Assembly (NCBI GenBank): GCA_004194705.1
Contig: SADC01000166.1
Coordinates: forward strand, 62,001-126,000
Length of the DNA stretch: 64,000 nt
Origin: Ditylenchus dipsaci
Taxonomy: Eukaryota; Nematoda; Chromadorea; Rhabditida; Anguinidae
Reading direction: 5' to 3'
Positions 1 to 12,559 of this stretch are shown here, piece after piece. Below the pieces are notes generated by a model. It saw only the letters and a program-made list of their open reading frames with translations. It had not been told where the DNA came from and did no database searches. Position numbers and translations under genes: made by a program. Position 1 is the first letter of the stretch. Each line of letters begins with the position of its first letter.

Positions 1-1465
1 TAAATTTGAAAACAAGTCAAAAAATTTCTAAATCACTGAGACTTCTAAAAAATGGGAAATGGGTGGAATAACAATCGATGGAATCAGTTCTTACTGCCTG
101 AAATTGCATTCCTATCGCCGATCTACATACACACACATATATATAAATCAGAGAAAAGAGTTGCCGCTGAACATCATTTCACCCGCACACACATTTCCGC
201 CAAATGCGGGATGTCTCCCACTCCTTTTGGAAAGAGAAAAAGTAAGGCAAGGAAGGTTGATCTGCGGGTAAGGATAGAAAGTAAAAGGCAGTAGCAAAGA
301 GACTTTTGCATTTGTAAAAAAAACGACTTGAAATATAAAAAGGTTTTTTGGCCTATGCCTTGAAAATTAGAAGCTGAAAAATTATTGGTATCGGTGCTGG
401 TTCCTAAATTAATCGGCTTTTCGCAGACCACTGCTTGGAAACAACGTTTTTGAGACATTGATAAAATTAAAATTTTTTAGTTCTTCAAATTTTTCGCGGT
501 CCAAACAATTTTTTTTGAGATATTCAAAAAAATTCGAAAAAATAAGCTGACCAAAATGTATTTTTTCTTCAAAACGGCTAAAAAAATTTAAAATAAATGG
601 TTTTCAGTATTTTTTTTTAAAAAAAGCAGCTTTGAGGACCAAGCTGTACGCTTTCAGAATGAGCGAATGCATATATCTAGGGCATTTGTTGGGTTAAGGG
701 AGAGGGTGCGGGATCGGTTCTTGTAAAAAATCCGATTTTCTAATTACTTTATTCGCTTTTTTCAAAGTTAAGGCTTTAGGCTCAGAATAGGCCAGTATAT
801 GTTAGGCGAGACTGAGAAATGTCTTACTAATATTCACAGTTATTTCATAGTTAACAAAAATGCACCCCTAACCGAACAAGTTCCTAAAACTGGGTTTTTT
901 TTTTGTTAAAATTGGTCAATTGTTAACTTTAATGACTTTATGAAAAGAAAAAAATTCATAATTAGTAAAATGGTCATGATTTTCCCTGTTTTGAAATTCA
1001 AATTTCAACTTAAATTTTACATTTCTGCTGACTGGCATTTGAACTGAGAATACATTTTTCACTATTTTTTGCTTAAATGCGCTCTGATAATTTTTTTCTG
1101 ATAGTATATATAATTTTCTAATAGTATGTAGTGGTAATAAAATATCATTTGTACTATCTTTCCCAGAATTCCAAATTAAATTTAAGAAGAAGAGATAAGA
1201 GATGAAGCGTAAAAGACAAGGGCTGGAGCCGCTCCGACTGCGGATGTATTTGTAATAATAGAGAGTTGGGAAAAGGCTAACCCATTAACATGGATCTTCG
1301 CCAAACAGCAGTAAATCCAATACTGGTGGTGGTTGATCGACTTGATAAATGTGATATACAGGAGGAAAATAAATAAGAGACTAAATTTCAAGATAAATTA
1401 GCTGGGGGTTGAAAATGAGTGTTTGTGACCAAAAATTATACGCCACTCGCTTTTAAGACTAGTAA
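1..1465. other. AT-rich stretch without a recognisable gene
   Basis: No exon, domain or RNA gene could be supported here. Short open frames near 52-458 have no recognisable motif and no splice context. At 765-840 there is a piece of a dispersed repeat (aggctttaggctcagaataggcc...tatgttaggcg) that recurs at 3975-4105, 9290-9345 and 14398-14470. Confidence 0.6.
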
Positions 1466-1467
1466 TA

Positions 1468-1896
1468 CAGTCAAACCTCGGTTATTCAGCATATCCTAAG
1501 CACTGGCCTCAGAGCGCCTGATAACTGGAGTATCATTTGACAGAGAATAAGCCAATGTCGTCAAAATAAAGTATATTTAAAGGGTTATGCTCGTCGCCGG
1601 TGGGATGATTTTGAAAGACGGGTACCAGCGAAATTCAAACGAGAATTAATTTGACGAAATTTTTGAAAAGTAAAGGAAAAATTATGCCTACAGTGGGAAT
1701 CGAACCGACGATCGACTTCCGCCGCCTCTATCCCACTAGGCCACCGACTAAAATTTATTAAAAAATAATTCTCGTTTGAATTGACCTGGTACCCGCCTTT
1801 CGAAATATTTCCATCGGCGGCGAGCATGCCCTTTAGGATGCCGGATAATTGAGGGCGCCGAATAAATGGAGTATTGGATAACCAAGGTCAACTGTA
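1468..1896. mobile_element. Tigger-type MITE containing a foldback with tRNA-like loop
   Basis: The ends are inverted: tacagtcaaacctcggttat on the left and the complement of ataaccaaggtcaactgta on the right. Both resemble the CAGTC-A-CCTCG-TTAT ends of Tigger/pogo elements. Inside, 1585-1645 (gtcgccggtgggatgatttt, then gacgggtaccagcg) pairs with 1778-1826 (gacctggtacccgcc, then ccatcggcggcgag), so a second, longer hairpin surrounds a tRNA-like loop. No transposase is encoded. That it moved by a Tigger-type transposase supplied elsewhere is inferred from the ends. Confidence 0.65.
1686..1748 (-). tRNA. tRNA-like sequence (pol III A/B boxes), probably not a functional tRNA
   Basis: On the minus strand there is an A-box-like segment (TGGCCTAGTGGGATAGAGG) followed about 25 bases later by a good B box (GGTTCGATTCC) and a GGC-type 3' end. 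The acceptor arms do not pair well and the anticodon stem is unclear, so I read it as a tRNA-derived sequence caught in the loop of a foldback element. Confidence 0.35.
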
Positions 1897-1899
1897 CCA

Positions 1900-2990
1900 T
1901 CCGCACTCTTTTACTAATAATTCTGCTCGCTTTTAGGGATTGCGCGGTCAGACCCGTTTACAAATCACGAAAAATTTGTTTAGTCTGTGAAATTCGTTAA
2001 CTATTTAAAACTTGCTGACTATGACAATTTCATTGAATATAAAAATTTCGTTAAAAATAGTTAAGTATGCAAAATTTGTTGGATGCCGGGTCGATTTTTT
2101 TATGTTTCTAGGCCATCCCGCGCCTGGGCGAAAAATAGTTGAAAAGAATTGAGAATTTCACACGTTCAATACGCGCGAAAACAATTTTTCACGTCAAAAT
2201 TTTTCGAATACTTGACAACCTACTTTAGCACTTAAAAATATTTACAAAAAATTGCTTTTTCGTTCAACTGCCTTCTTTTAGAAAATATTTATTTTCAAAT
2301 ACCTTTTTTAAATCCTCTTTTGAAGAATGGTATTTTTTCTGTGATTACGCATTAGACAAAATGTTTTATAATATATGCATAATGAGCTAAGCATTTATAT
2401 ATATTTTACATATAAAAATGATAAAAAATTCGAAAAATGTTTTTAAAGGATTATCTGTCTGTTAGGCTAAATAGTAAATTTTTAGAAAATTAGCTCAAAT
2501 GCCTTTGCGAGATGCTAAGTGATTCATAGAAAGTAGGGTTGAGCTAAAAAGGCAGAAATGTGAGAATACAAGTCAGCTCAAAACATACTACACGAATTTT
2601 TTGACTAGTTGAACTAATAACAAGTCGAAAATATAAATAGGTTTGGGCTACATATTGTTATATGCTTAGTCACCGAGAAAACAAATGTTCGGACGCTACT
2701 GTCATAACAAACTCCCGCCCCTAAATAATTTTTGGAAGGTGCCTGAAACCACCATGTTTGGGCACTTATGTACCTGGGGGACCCTTTTTGGTCAACTACG
2801 AATAGTGTTTAGACGTCTTCTAAGTAATTTTTATACGCTAAAAACGATGAAAAGGTGTTTCCCAACAATTTCCGTACTCAAAAGTTGGGGATTCAAAAAA
2901 ATTTTGGCTGCCATAAGTCGACCAATTGCCTTATTCCCCAGCTAAATAAACCAAATGGGGTACCCGGATACCCTCAAAAATACCGAAAAG
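1900..2990. other. AT-rich stretch, nothing recognised
   Basis: No supported gene. The open frame at 2685-2945 lies in material that resembles the flanks of the CATCCAGAGTCAC repeat that follows, and has no domain. Confidence 0.5.
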
Positions 2991-2994
2991 ATGG

Positions 2995-3290
2995 GATTTG
3001 AACATAGTTTTGTTAGCTGGGGCCTACCGCATAAAGAAACTCTGGTATGCGTATTATTTTATGCATCCAGAGTCACTTTCGAGTGATTTGTGTCTAAGGT
3101 ATGTGGGTGTGCGCATCTTAACTCCAAGCCCCCAAGCCCCCTGCGCCCCTGAAGCACCTACCTTAGACATGATTCCGAGAAGCACACTTGATCATAGATT
3201 TTTGCCCAGCTCCAGTGACCAAAACGGGGTAGAATACCTTAATACACGATATTTTACCTTGGGGGACCAAGGCAGTTAGTCAACTTATAT
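2995..3290. repeat. Dispersed CATCCAGAGTCACTTTCGAG repeat, copy 1
   Basis: The block contains gcatccagagtcactttcga, then gtgatttgtgtctaaggtat, then a gcgcatct...caagcccc stretch and ttagacatgattccgagaag. The same ordered pieces occur near 29632-29790, 31160-31360, 31615-31690, 35050-35330 and 41090-41950. In better copies a GC-rich palindrome (gcgccccgaaggggcgc) sits between the arms, so the family is a foldback element. A ccttgggggaccaagg palindrome flanks this copy. Confidence 0.7.
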
Positions 3291-3519
3291 TACCCAACTT
3301 TTTTTCGAAAAATTAACTTTTCATTGCGGAAATTGTGAGGAAAGAGCTTTTTTATCGTTTTTAGCGTGCAAAAATTACCTAAAAGACGTTTAAACACTAT
3401 TTACAGTTATCAAAAAAAGGGGCACACACATCGCCCCTCCCAAACCCCCCCCCCCCAGGTAAATAAGTAACCATGTTTGAAAATAAAGTTGTACAAAAGC
3501 CCTTGTTAGTAATGTTCTG

Positions 3520-3575
3520 AGACTAAACCTAAGCCTAAGCCGACGGGCCTGAGCCTAAGCCTAAATATTGGGGGA
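3520..3575. repeat. Short interstitial GCCTAA (telomere-like) repeats
   Basis: Imperfect runs of cctaag/gcctaa occur at 3530-3545 and 3550-3565. GCCTAA is the complement of TTAGGC, the known nematode telomere hexamer. The run is short and inside a dispersed repeat, so it is not a chromosome end. Confidence 0.45.
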
Positions 3576-3974
3576 GGGGTGTGTGGTCGTATATTACAGT
3601 AACGCAAAATGTGACTAGTTTTGATATAATTGGAGTTTCATGTAACTTGATATTAACCCATGCTACCAATCTATCAACCACCACAATTTCGAATTTTCTC
3701 ATGGTATAGGAATAAAATAAGTTATACTCAAAATTCTAGAATTTTTCTTTCCGCGCCGAAATTATTAGTTTTTGATCATGATTTAGACCGTTGTTAAACT
3801 CACGTCTGAAGTCTTAGCAGGAGACTTGACCGAAAGTGGTCAGTGACCACTGGTCACTAAGTTGAAAAAACAATAAAATTAAAAAGAAGAAGACTTCATA
3901 CTAATTTCATTGAAAAAACGGTCCTATCCCTCAATAAGGGGTGGGTTTCGCCTCGGTCCCCCTGTGGTTTTTTG

Positions 3975-4110
3975 TTTTTTAGGCTTTAGGTTGAGACAAA
4001 GGTAGGCTAGCGTATGTTAGCGCAGACTCAAACATATCTTAGAATCATTTATAAGTTTGTCCTTACATACGCTAGCCTACCCTGGCCAACGCTTAAGCCT
4101 TAAAAATCAC
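3975..4110. repeat. Imperfect palindrome with GGCTAGCGTATGTTAGCGC arms
   Basis: gtaggctagcgtatgttagc on the left pairs with ttacatacgctagcctacc on the right across about 50 bases. Related single arms are at 780-830, 9290-9345 and 14398-14470. Confidence 0.5.
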
Positions 4111-5680
4111 TATAAAAACGACAGATGGACCAATGCAAAAATCCCCCTATTGAGAAATTGGGCCAAAAAAATCTTTCAAATCATAAATCTCCATAATTCA
4201 AAAATCTCATTTTTCTGAGATGTAAACATATCAAGAAAAAAGATTAAGAATTATTTAAGAGAAACAGCAAAATACAATTATTTTTCCAAACAAAGCAAAA
4301 GGGTTGGCTAAAGTACAATAATTCTGGTATTAGTTGCCCACTTATCGATCAGTTTCACGTTCTCTGACTCCAGAGAAAGCATTCCTTTGACATTCTCTCT
4401 CTCCAAGCCCACGCATACCAAAAAAATTCTTTAAGTTTTGCAGCAGGTTGCAGCACAAAGAAAGCCCTCCAGACATTCTCTGCTTTTTGGGCTACTGAAC
4501 AAGGGTTCTAGACTTTATACAGTCTACAATTTTTTTCGCTCAGACAGAGTGAGAGAAATATAAGTAACAAAGAAGCTTTTTGTTCTTTAAAGAACGACAG
4601 TTGTTAATGACAATGAAAAGTTTAAAAATTCGAACTGAATCAGGACCATGCCCGCTTGCTTCACGATAAAATGTTTGTTTTGCTAGGTGAGACATAGACT
4701 ACACCCCCCCCCTTCCCCACCCATCAGTAACTTTTAACTAAAAATTACGTAATTCTCCCCCTCACACCTACTTCTTGGGGACGGGAGTGGGGGGGGGGGT
4801 GGTATACCCAAGTAGCGCCCGATTCCTCCTGGTTTTAAATAGCGGTCGTCATAATTAAATTTTAAAACACAGCGTAGATTTTTGAAAAGTAGTATAAACA
4901 ATCAAAATTACAAAAATCGTTATAGCCCTTTTAAATCAAATGGATTATAGCAAACTGTAGATCACGCTTTAATTTTCCAAAAAATCCCTATAAATTTTTG
5001 ATCAGATTATTAAGAACCAAGTAGAACACAAAAAAACCTTAATAATAGTCAAAAGACGTATTTTGTTCACCAACAAACAAAAATACAGGAAATAAGAGAA
5101 TAAACAAATCGGCGGCAAGATTCCAAATGAAGAGAAATGTGAGCAGCAGCAACAGCAATAGCAGTAGTAGTAGAAGAAATCAGGAATGTAGAGGGGTAGA
5201 CAGCGCAGCAAAATAGCGGAAATTGTTTGTCATTTGGCGACTGACAGCAAGGAGTAGGGACATTTTCTTTCCATCTCTGGTCTTTTTTGTTGAACAAAAA
5301 GAATGACTGGTGAGGGTGTGATTCCGCGCATTCCTTTCTGTGTCTGTTTTGTTATTTTTTGGTGGTAGTAGTATCATACTATTATTGAACCGATCAATTA
5401 ATAGTTTGTGATTGTTGAAAAGATGGATTTTGGACTTAATTTAAAAATTTTTTAGATTTCTCGGTCTTCAGTTTAGGGTATTAGACCGGACTGGACCAGG
5501 TGACCTGGTACGTTTAACAAAAAATTATGTACAAGCAGAGGCATAGCCGAAAATTTCTAACGGGGAGGGGGCATAAGACTAGTTTTCGGTCATTTTACCT
5601 ACACTGTTTTGAAAAAAAATCTGACAGGGAAACGTGCCTCTTGCCCCCCCCCTGGCTACGCTCCTCCGTACAAGTCTTAC
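4110..5680. other. AT-rich stretch, nothing recognised
   Basis: Contains a C-run/G-run pair near 4703-4800 and a CAG/TAG-rich microsatellite-like patch at 5145-5175. The minus-strand open frames at 5002-5377 have no domain or clear exon borders and are not called as genes. Confidence 0.5.
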
Positions 5681-5684
5681 AAGG

Positions 5685-6235
5685 GAACCTCACGAACTTG
5701 TTTTCACTCGCAAATTAGAATTTGGTCTCATTTGATAGCCAGTATGCGACTTTAAATCAAATCTGTCGCGATCTCGGGCCCATAGGCCAAAATTTTAGAT
5801 AAGAAGGCTCGCAAAGTATTGAAAAACAACAGGGGACCAAAGCATTTTTGAATTTAAATAGGGGCTTTATACACCCTTGCCTAGGTCACAGGCTCGAATA
5901 CCACTGGTTGCACACCCGTTTTTGCCAACTTTTATTTACAACATTGGTTTATAAATGATATTCAGGCTATTAGCTATCTAAAAAGTTTATTAGCAAAAGG
6001 TAAATTTTAAGAATGAAGAAAAAAATCGTGTACACCCAGTGGCATTCGAACCTGTGACCTAGGCGATACATATATAAAGCCCTTCAATACTTTACTGGCC
6101 TTCTCATCTTAAAATTTTGGTCTATGGGCCCGAGGTCTCAACAGATTTTATTTACAGTCGCATAATGGCTGTCCAATGAGGCTAAACTGTAATTTGCGAA
6201 TGAAAAACAAGTTCGCGAGCTTCCCTTGTTAGTTC
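5685..6235. repeat. Foldback element with about 270-bp arms carrying a tRNA B-box-like motif
   Basis: The left arm starts acaagggaacctcacgaact and the right arm ends with its inverted counterpart (acaagttcgcgagcttccct). The arms remain similar through atagccagtatgcgac / gtcgcataatggctgtc and ggcccataggcc / ggtctatgggccc. Each arm also contains a B-box-like segment (complement of cattcgaacctgtgaccta). A second copy is at 38699-39280. No protein is encoded; the central spacer is about 100 bases. Confidence 0.7.
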
Positions 6236-6254
6236 CACTTCCAAATTTTAGTTT

Positions 6255-6440
6255 TCCGGGACGGACAGACTGGATTTTTTTCCGCGACGGGATAATATGG
6301 TAAAAACTTTTCGGGACAATACGGCATTCTTGTCCGAGGCCATCTCTATAAAGCAGAATCGGTAGAGCTCTTGGAAGATGAGAAAATGGAATAAATGGGT
6401 TTGCAAAATGTTGACTCTGCTCTGAGATTCCGCATGCATG
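6255..6440. repeat. Remnant of the CGGTAGAGCTC MITE core
   Basis: The segment tcggtagagctcttgg followed by aagatgagaaaatggaataa matches the interior of the MITEs at 23904, 31363, 45622 and 50080 (tcggtagagctcgtgggagt, then taagaaaacgcat). The typical TACCGTATT ends are not clearly present. Confidence 0.5.
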
Positions 6441-6449
6441 TACTTTACT

Positions 6450-7820
6450 TGTTTCGGCTTAATTTTAGCCGTAATTTGGGGTCTGGCGTCAAAAAAGTCG
6501 AATTATCTCTAAAATTGATCAAACAAGCAAAAAAATAGCGTGTCACCACGTGGGATCGAACATGCACACCATTTTGAGCTAAAAAAACACAAACGCTTAC
6601 GCACTGGCCTTACGCACTAAATAGCTTTTGCCACTCCTTTAAACATTTATTCGGTCAGCCTGATTATTTTTCAACCATCTTCGAGGAAGCCCCATTGTTT
6701 GAGAAAATTAGAAATTTACGCCTTTTTCAAAAATTCTTATCAACCACCCACAATATCATATAAATCAATCAAAATTGCACTAGCAACAAAAACCATGAGC
6801 AAAACCATTTTTGTCAGGGAACAAAGTTCGGTTGTTCATTGCAGCAGCAGCATTTATGACTTCAAAGACAATCATCATCGTCATCGATTCAAGGTCTTTA
6901 TCAGACACTTTTTTATTTTCCTTTCCACCAAAAATTGGCCTATAGTCGCTGCTGTACCAAAAAGCAGTTGGAAAAGGCCATTTCTTTGTTCTTCTCACAA
7001 ACTTTGTTCAGCTTTTTCTGCTGCAGACTGAAAATAATATTGTGACTAGGGCTAACAAAACTATGATTTTCGTGTCTGCTGAAAATAAAAGATTTGTAAA
7101 CCCTATTTGTGTTTAAAATTTTATCTCACATTTGATCTATTAACATGATGTGGTATTTTTTTTTATTAGTTTTTGGCTTGCTCGCTTAAAGGCAATAAAA
7201 AATGAATAAAAGATAAATAAAATTAGTTTTTTTAATGTAATCATAGGCCTACCAGGGTTGTCTGACGGGGTGAGGCTAAACAGGCTGAAAAATCCTGACG
7301 GGTGACCATAGCCGGCTAGCAACCAATCCCCCCCCGGTACGAATATGCCTAACTAGAAACACTGGATTTTCCGATTTTTAGCCTATTTTGCCTATCCAGT
7401 TGGTGTGAAATCCTGCGCTGATGATTTCGTCGGATAGCCGAGAATGCGAGGATTATTTCGACAGTGAATCATAAATAGAAAAAAAAACAAACATAGGGTG
7501 TGCACCCAGTGGCAGTCGAACATGAAGTAATCCCCCCTGTAAAGCCCTCAAGTCATAAAATAGGCAAGATTTTTTTTTTCAAATGGATGCTGAAATATTT
7601 CTTAAAGCGATTTTCAGTGTTTCAATGTTTCAAATCACAATTGAATTCATTGTTATTATTATTAAATTGAACTAATATCACAGACAGTTATCTCAATAAA
7701 ATATGCAAAGCACAGCATTGCACAAAACAAATCCAGCAAACAACTCAATCCTGTAGACATGTTTTAGTAGGCAAACAAGGAATCTAGAATATTTATACTG
7801 CTGTGTTAAAACACAAAAAA
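6450..7820. other. AT-rich stretch, repeats only
   Basis: There are B-box-like scraps near 6550-6565 and 7500-7525 (gcacccagtggcagtcgaac). The 110-codon open frame at 6699-7031 has no domain or codon pattern I trust. No gene is called. Confidence 0.5.
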
Positions 7821-7822
7821 AA

Positions 7823-10800
7823 TTAAAAAAAGTTTACTGCGATTTTTAAAGCCTGGTCTAAATCGTTGATCAAATCTTGCTTGTCTTCACAGCCGACATG
7901 GAGTCTGATCAAGTTGTTGGTGATACCGAGCCTTGCCTGACATCCTCAGGCACCATAGCATGGACATGACATTGGTAGCTGAGCTATACTTTCCACACTG
8001 CCTAACGAAATTGCTAGCGAGAAAATCTGAAAACGTTAAAATAGAAAATTGTATTTGTTTTTCCAGCTTTGACTTAGCTAGCAGAAGTTTCTAATTTCAC
8101 TATCAAATTTCGAAAAAATATCATTTTGAGCTGACTCCGCCAAAAAAGTGGTACAGTATACTCTCTATAACCCGGCACACTAGATAAATTAAAAAAGCCT
8201 GATTTGGGTAGCCAGAAAAAAATTAATACAAAATAACCCATGATTAACCAGCACTCTAAATAAAATGGCATCTTAATTTGGTACTTAGGGGTGCCGGTTC
8301 ATCGAAAGTTGACTGTAGTACTATCAAACTTACTTTAAGATTTGAGAGAAAACTGTTGGCTTCCTCAAGACCACCTTGGATGTAGAAAGAGATCATTCCA
8401 CTCATGCCTTTAGCTTGCTTTTTGTGAATATGATGTTGAGGTGGGACTCAAGCTCTGGTAAAGCACCTAAAGTCATGATAGTATGACATTTTTCTAATTT
8501 GCTGTGAAAGAACTCACCTTTGGACCCTAGGATTTGTTTCCAGAAATTTTGCGACAGCCAAGCCGTTCCTCATATGCTCTCTCATACGCAAATGCAAGGT
8601 CTTAATTCCTCGGTTGACCAGAAAAGCTTCAAAAGGTGAGGGAATTGCTCCAAGCGCTTAAATGATAAAACTGTACTGAGGCTTTAAATAGTAATTACAA
8701 ACAAACCTAGTTGCATAAAGTGCAAATGGTCATCTATTTCTTTGTCATTGGTCATTACAGCTCCATCAAAATCCTAGAATATTTTTTTCTAAATTTGTTG
8801 ACAAATCAGGGTAGCAACCTACCAGTGTGCCCATTTATGTATTTTGTTAGAGAATGTACAACCGCGTCAGCTCCAAGATTCAGAGGTCGCTAAATTCGGA
8901 GTTTTGAGTTCTGCTGGATTTTGTTGGAGTTGCCGTTGCCAAAATCTGTCTAGGTTTCCCAGCTGTTTTTTAAATCTTTTGATTTATGCAAGGATTAGCC
9001 AGGATATTTGAGACAGCACCGCAAGTGCACCCCTCCCCAAGATTATGAGCTATCTGAGCCTAGAGATGGTAAGAAAACTCATAATCTTCGGGGGCTTACG
9101 GTTAGAGAGAGCTCATACTCTTTGGGCTGTACGGCTAGAGAACTACTTTTTGGGGTTTACGGCTAAAGAACTCATACTCTTTGGGCTGTACGGCTAGAGA
9201 ACTTCTTTTTGGGTTTACGGCTAGAGAACTCATACTCATCGGGGGAGGAGATGAACTTGGGGTTTTACGGACATTTGACGAACAGGCTCAAATATGCTAC
9301 GTGCTCATGTTTGTGTCCATCCTAACATGCGCTAGCTGAAGTCTAAAAAATTACGGAAAACGACAGGGAGCGAGGCAAGTCAGATTTTGGCACCCACAAC
9401 TTCAGCAGATTTTATGTACAAGTTGATAAATATGTGGCAGTAGCCAGGTGTAAAATTCCAACCTGGAATATGGAGACATAAAAGTGTTATCCAGAACCAC
9501 AATAATGTCTTTGTTGTAGCTTTTTATAAGATCCGAACAGCTTGTATATCCACCACTTTTAGCAGCGGGTTAGAAGGACTTTCAAACCAGACCATCTAGA
9601 ATTGTTATTTTTTCAGACATGTGTATAACGAGATAAACTACAAAAACAAGCTACTTTAGTTTGGGTTGTAGAGCTGCCTTGAGTTCTTCAGGGTCATTTA
9701 GGTCAACAAAGGTTAAAAGCATGCCGTGTCGACCGGCCGATATTCTTCGGAAATAGCGCTCTGTGCCTAAATTTCATTATTTGGCTAAAGCTCCTTATAC
9801 CGTCTCCTATAAAACGGCCAAAGACATGTTTTTCAAGGTACAAGCAAGGTGCGATTCAATAAATGTACCTCCATAAATATTGTCAGAGCAAATAATGTGG
9901 TCTCCTGTATTTAATATATTTGCCAAAGACATGGTGGCACTCATGCGCTACTGAATACTCTGCCTGAAATTTTTTAACTTCTAAAGCGGTTTGAATATTT
10001 TCAAGGCATACAGTGTTTTCCATCTTCTAAAGCAGCCAAATTTTCTTCCAGAACATCGCGAGTTGGATTGCCTAGAATTTGAAAAGGCAAGATTAAGAGG
10101 TTAAGAGTTTTAGGCATTATACCTTCTCTAGCATAATCATGCACCTTAGGATGACCAGGAGACTGTTGCTATAAGTAGTACACATGGAAATTGGTGGAAC
10201 TATCTAAAATATAAACAAACTTAAAAGTTGAAACTAGAATGTTAAATTTGCTGATAAATTTACTGTAAATTAGCCTTAATTGACCGAAAACCAGTAAATT
10301 GGGGTTTCTGACACCTATAGAATTTTTGACCCTAATAGCAAATCCCCCCACGATTTTCATTTTTTTACTTAAATAAAAAGTAAACAAATTTATGTCCAGA
10401 CCAGAAAAAGTGCGTAAACTATTTTTAGTCACAACTTCCGTGCAAGTCTAAAGTTGTCACTTGAAAGTGTAGTTACAGCAGTTTTTAAAAGGTCAGATTC
10501 TTGGGATGGGGGGGGGTGGTTTGTTTATTTTTCATAATATACGAAAAATTCTACAATTATCGACTTATAGTTATCACCATAGAAGTATCCTCAGTCGGCT
10601 GACTTCAGCCAGCTGGAGGAAAGTTTTCGTATCAAAATTTTTGGCGTTTTTTGTTGAGTTTATAACTATTTCTCTGACAATTTTGAAGTGTTCAGTTTGT
10701 TAAAAATATTCGGTGATCAAATTTCTTCCAGGTCGTTGCTAATTGTTAAATTTGAGTCAGCCGGCTGAGCTTGAACTCAGCGGCTAAGACTAATTCAGAC

Positions 10801-11823
10801 ATCAGCCGGCTGAGGCTGATGACTGAGGTAAAATTTTGGACCTGAGTGACGGCTGAAGAAAATTTTCTCAACTCAGCCGGCTGTGGCTGATGGCTGAGGT
10901 AATCGTTGAGTATACCACCCTGGTTACCACCCGGAACAATTTTTGGCTATCGATAAGCATACTTTGATAGCTGTAAAATTTATTGTATATTACATGACAA
11001 TTCTACAATTATCGCAATTTATATATAAAGTGAGAAGATTTTTTTCAATTTATTTTTTTATTATGTTCAAGAGCCCGAGGAAGGTTTGTGACAGAAGTAT
11101 GGTCTGGTACGAATTATAACATTTATAACAAGATTTTTAATACTGTCGAATTTATAACATAATCAGCGCTAATTCACGGAAGACCGGTAAATTAAGATTT
11201 TTCGTATATTTCAAATCTTACAGTTATCAACGTACAGTTATCGACAAGGAAAACTAATTCAGGGTGATAACTGTAGGTCGATAAAATTCTACAGTTATCA
11301 ACGCATAGTTATTGTTAATAACGTTGTTAATAACGTTAATAACTATATAATTTGATGTTTGATACACTTAAAATTCTATAATTATCGACCTACAGTTACC
11401 ATCCTGAAAGTTTTCATGCATTATAACTATACGTTAATATCTATAAAATTTCTCATATATTTGTGAGTAATTCTACAGTGATCGACCTACAGTTATCATC
11501 CTGAACAGTCTTCCACCATCGATATCTAACTTGACTATAACTATACGTGGATAACTGTAGAATTTTTCGTATATCACATGAAAATTATATTGTTATCAGC
11601 AATCCCGATTTACTAGTTTTTGGATGATTTTCAATAACCGAAACTATTTTTAAACAGGCTGCAATTACCTGATTCATATCCACCGTTCAGGCTCCTGTCC
11701 TACGTGTATGGCTGCAGTGCGAACCCAGCAAACCGCTGGGTTCACATTTAAGTCGATTACATTAAATTTGGAAACGCCATTTGACTGAACTCCATTCAAT
11801 TTGGAGTCACCGTTACAGCTCAT
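7823..11823 (-). CDS. Cystathionine gamma-lyase-like PLP enzyme, 11 exons, several frameshifts
   Basis: Encodes a Cys/Met-metabolism PLP-dependent enzyme, most like cystathionine gamma-lyase, which cleaves cystathionine to cysteine in the cytosol. Exons: 11823-11669 (start MSCNGDSKLNG; AAIHVGQEPERW), 10168-10133, 10071-10012 (GNPTRDVLEENLAALEDG), 9963-9842 (DNIYGGTF), 9766-9655, 9595-9463 (VWFESPSNPLLKVVDI; DNTFMSPY), 8890-8823 (SLTKYINGHT, the PLP-binding lysine), 8773-8707, 8656-8518, 8466-8334, 8026-7823 (ITNNLIRLHVGCED, stop). About 400 residues, the family's usual length. One-base shifts interrupt exons 1, 4, 6, 10 and 11, although the flanking residues stay conserved, so sequence error is as likely as decay. 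Exon 9 follows a TTTAAG acceptor. The stretch between exons 1 and 2 that should carry the PPISLSTTF region was not found. Cystathionine gamma-synthase-like activity cannot be excluded. Introns hold MITEs and hairpins. Confidence 0.8.
8152..8317. mobile_element. Short Tigger-type MITE in intron 10 of the lyase gene
   Basis: Ends are tacagtatactctctataacc and the complement of atcgaaagttgactgta, with an inner pair cggcac/gtgccgg. It is about 165 bp long and non-coding, inserted between exons 10 and 11. Confidence 0.55.
9055..9250. repeat. Tandem repeat, unit about 60 bp (CGGCTAGAGAACTCATACTC)
   Basis: About three imperfect units built from cggctagagaactcatactc, tttgggctgtacggctagag and aacttctttttgggtttacg. 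The array lies in an intron of the lyase gene. Confidence 0.65.
10940..11625. repeat. Cluster of CTACAGTTATCGAC hairpin units
   Basis: At least four hairpin pairs are seen: arms of the type aattctacagttatcgacc, then tacagttatca, and the complement (gataactgtagaatttt). Units are separated by 20-40 bases and by acgaaaa/ttttcgtata ends. The same hairpin is single at 22060-22175, 27235-27350 and 30985-31095, and tandem at 61560-62550. It lies in the first intron of the lyase gene. Confidence 0.7.
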
Positions 11824-11829
11824 TTTAGC

Positions 11830-12555
11830 AGTAGTAGAATACAGAACCAAATAAACTACTAAAAACAAAGAAGTAAATTGAGTGAATAACAATCTTTCAA
11901 GACCAACAACAAAGATAACAGCCAACTCTAATTATTTCTTCCAGCTGTACAAATTGGTATATGAAACTTCCGACAATGACTAAATTTGTTTTACTTGTGT
12001 AAAAGCTTGCAAATGAGTAAATAACCGAGCAAATTTTGGAGGTGTATATGTTTGCTAATTGCATCATAATGATGCTTTGTCTTAAGCAATTTTTTTATTT
12101 CGCTATATTTTACTGTTTTTGTGAAAAGAACAAAATCGATCAGTTGGTAGAGAATTGATCAAAAAGATGCTAGGGAAAGGCGGTGATAAGACACTCTTTT
12201 TTTTTCTCTATTTAAAATTGCATCAGCATGACGACAAATAAATATTAAATGTGTTAAAAATTTGTATAGTTAACACTTGACAAATGCCAATCTCTTATAT
12301 AACACCACGAAGACTTGTCTGATAGGTGGTCTATTTCATGACTCACAAACATTAAAAAAAATTCGATCCAGTCTGAGGTAAACGGACCGTTAAGAACAAA
12401 CAGCAAACAACGAAACTGCAGAATTTTTCCGATCAATGCTGGCTCAGATGTTTCTCACTTACTTGTGCCAAGTCCAAAAGTCAGTACTTGGCAGAAAGCT
12501 CATCTTGCTTTAGACTAATATGCAGATTACGCCTTTGTTAAGACGGACTCACACT
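11830..12555. other. AT-rich stretch upstream of the lyase gene
   Basis: This contains the presumed promoter side of the minus-strand lyase gene. I see no recognisable promoter motif or other gene. The frame can be read upstream of the chosen ATG to 11925, but the residues before MSCNGDSK have no family match. Confidence 0.4.
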
Positions 12556-12559
12556 GTGT

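Noticed and set aside
3520..3575. A telomere or chromosome end
   Set aside because: Only a few imperfect hexamers inside a dispersed repeat, with genes on the far side.
5002..5377. Overlapping minus-strand frames with a CAG-rich patch
   Set aside because: Three frames overlap the same bases; none has an exon border or motif that favours it.
6699..7031. 110-codon open frame on the plus strand
   Set aside because: No domain, no splice signals, overlapping frames on the other strand, and residue use typical of chance frames in AT-rich DNA.
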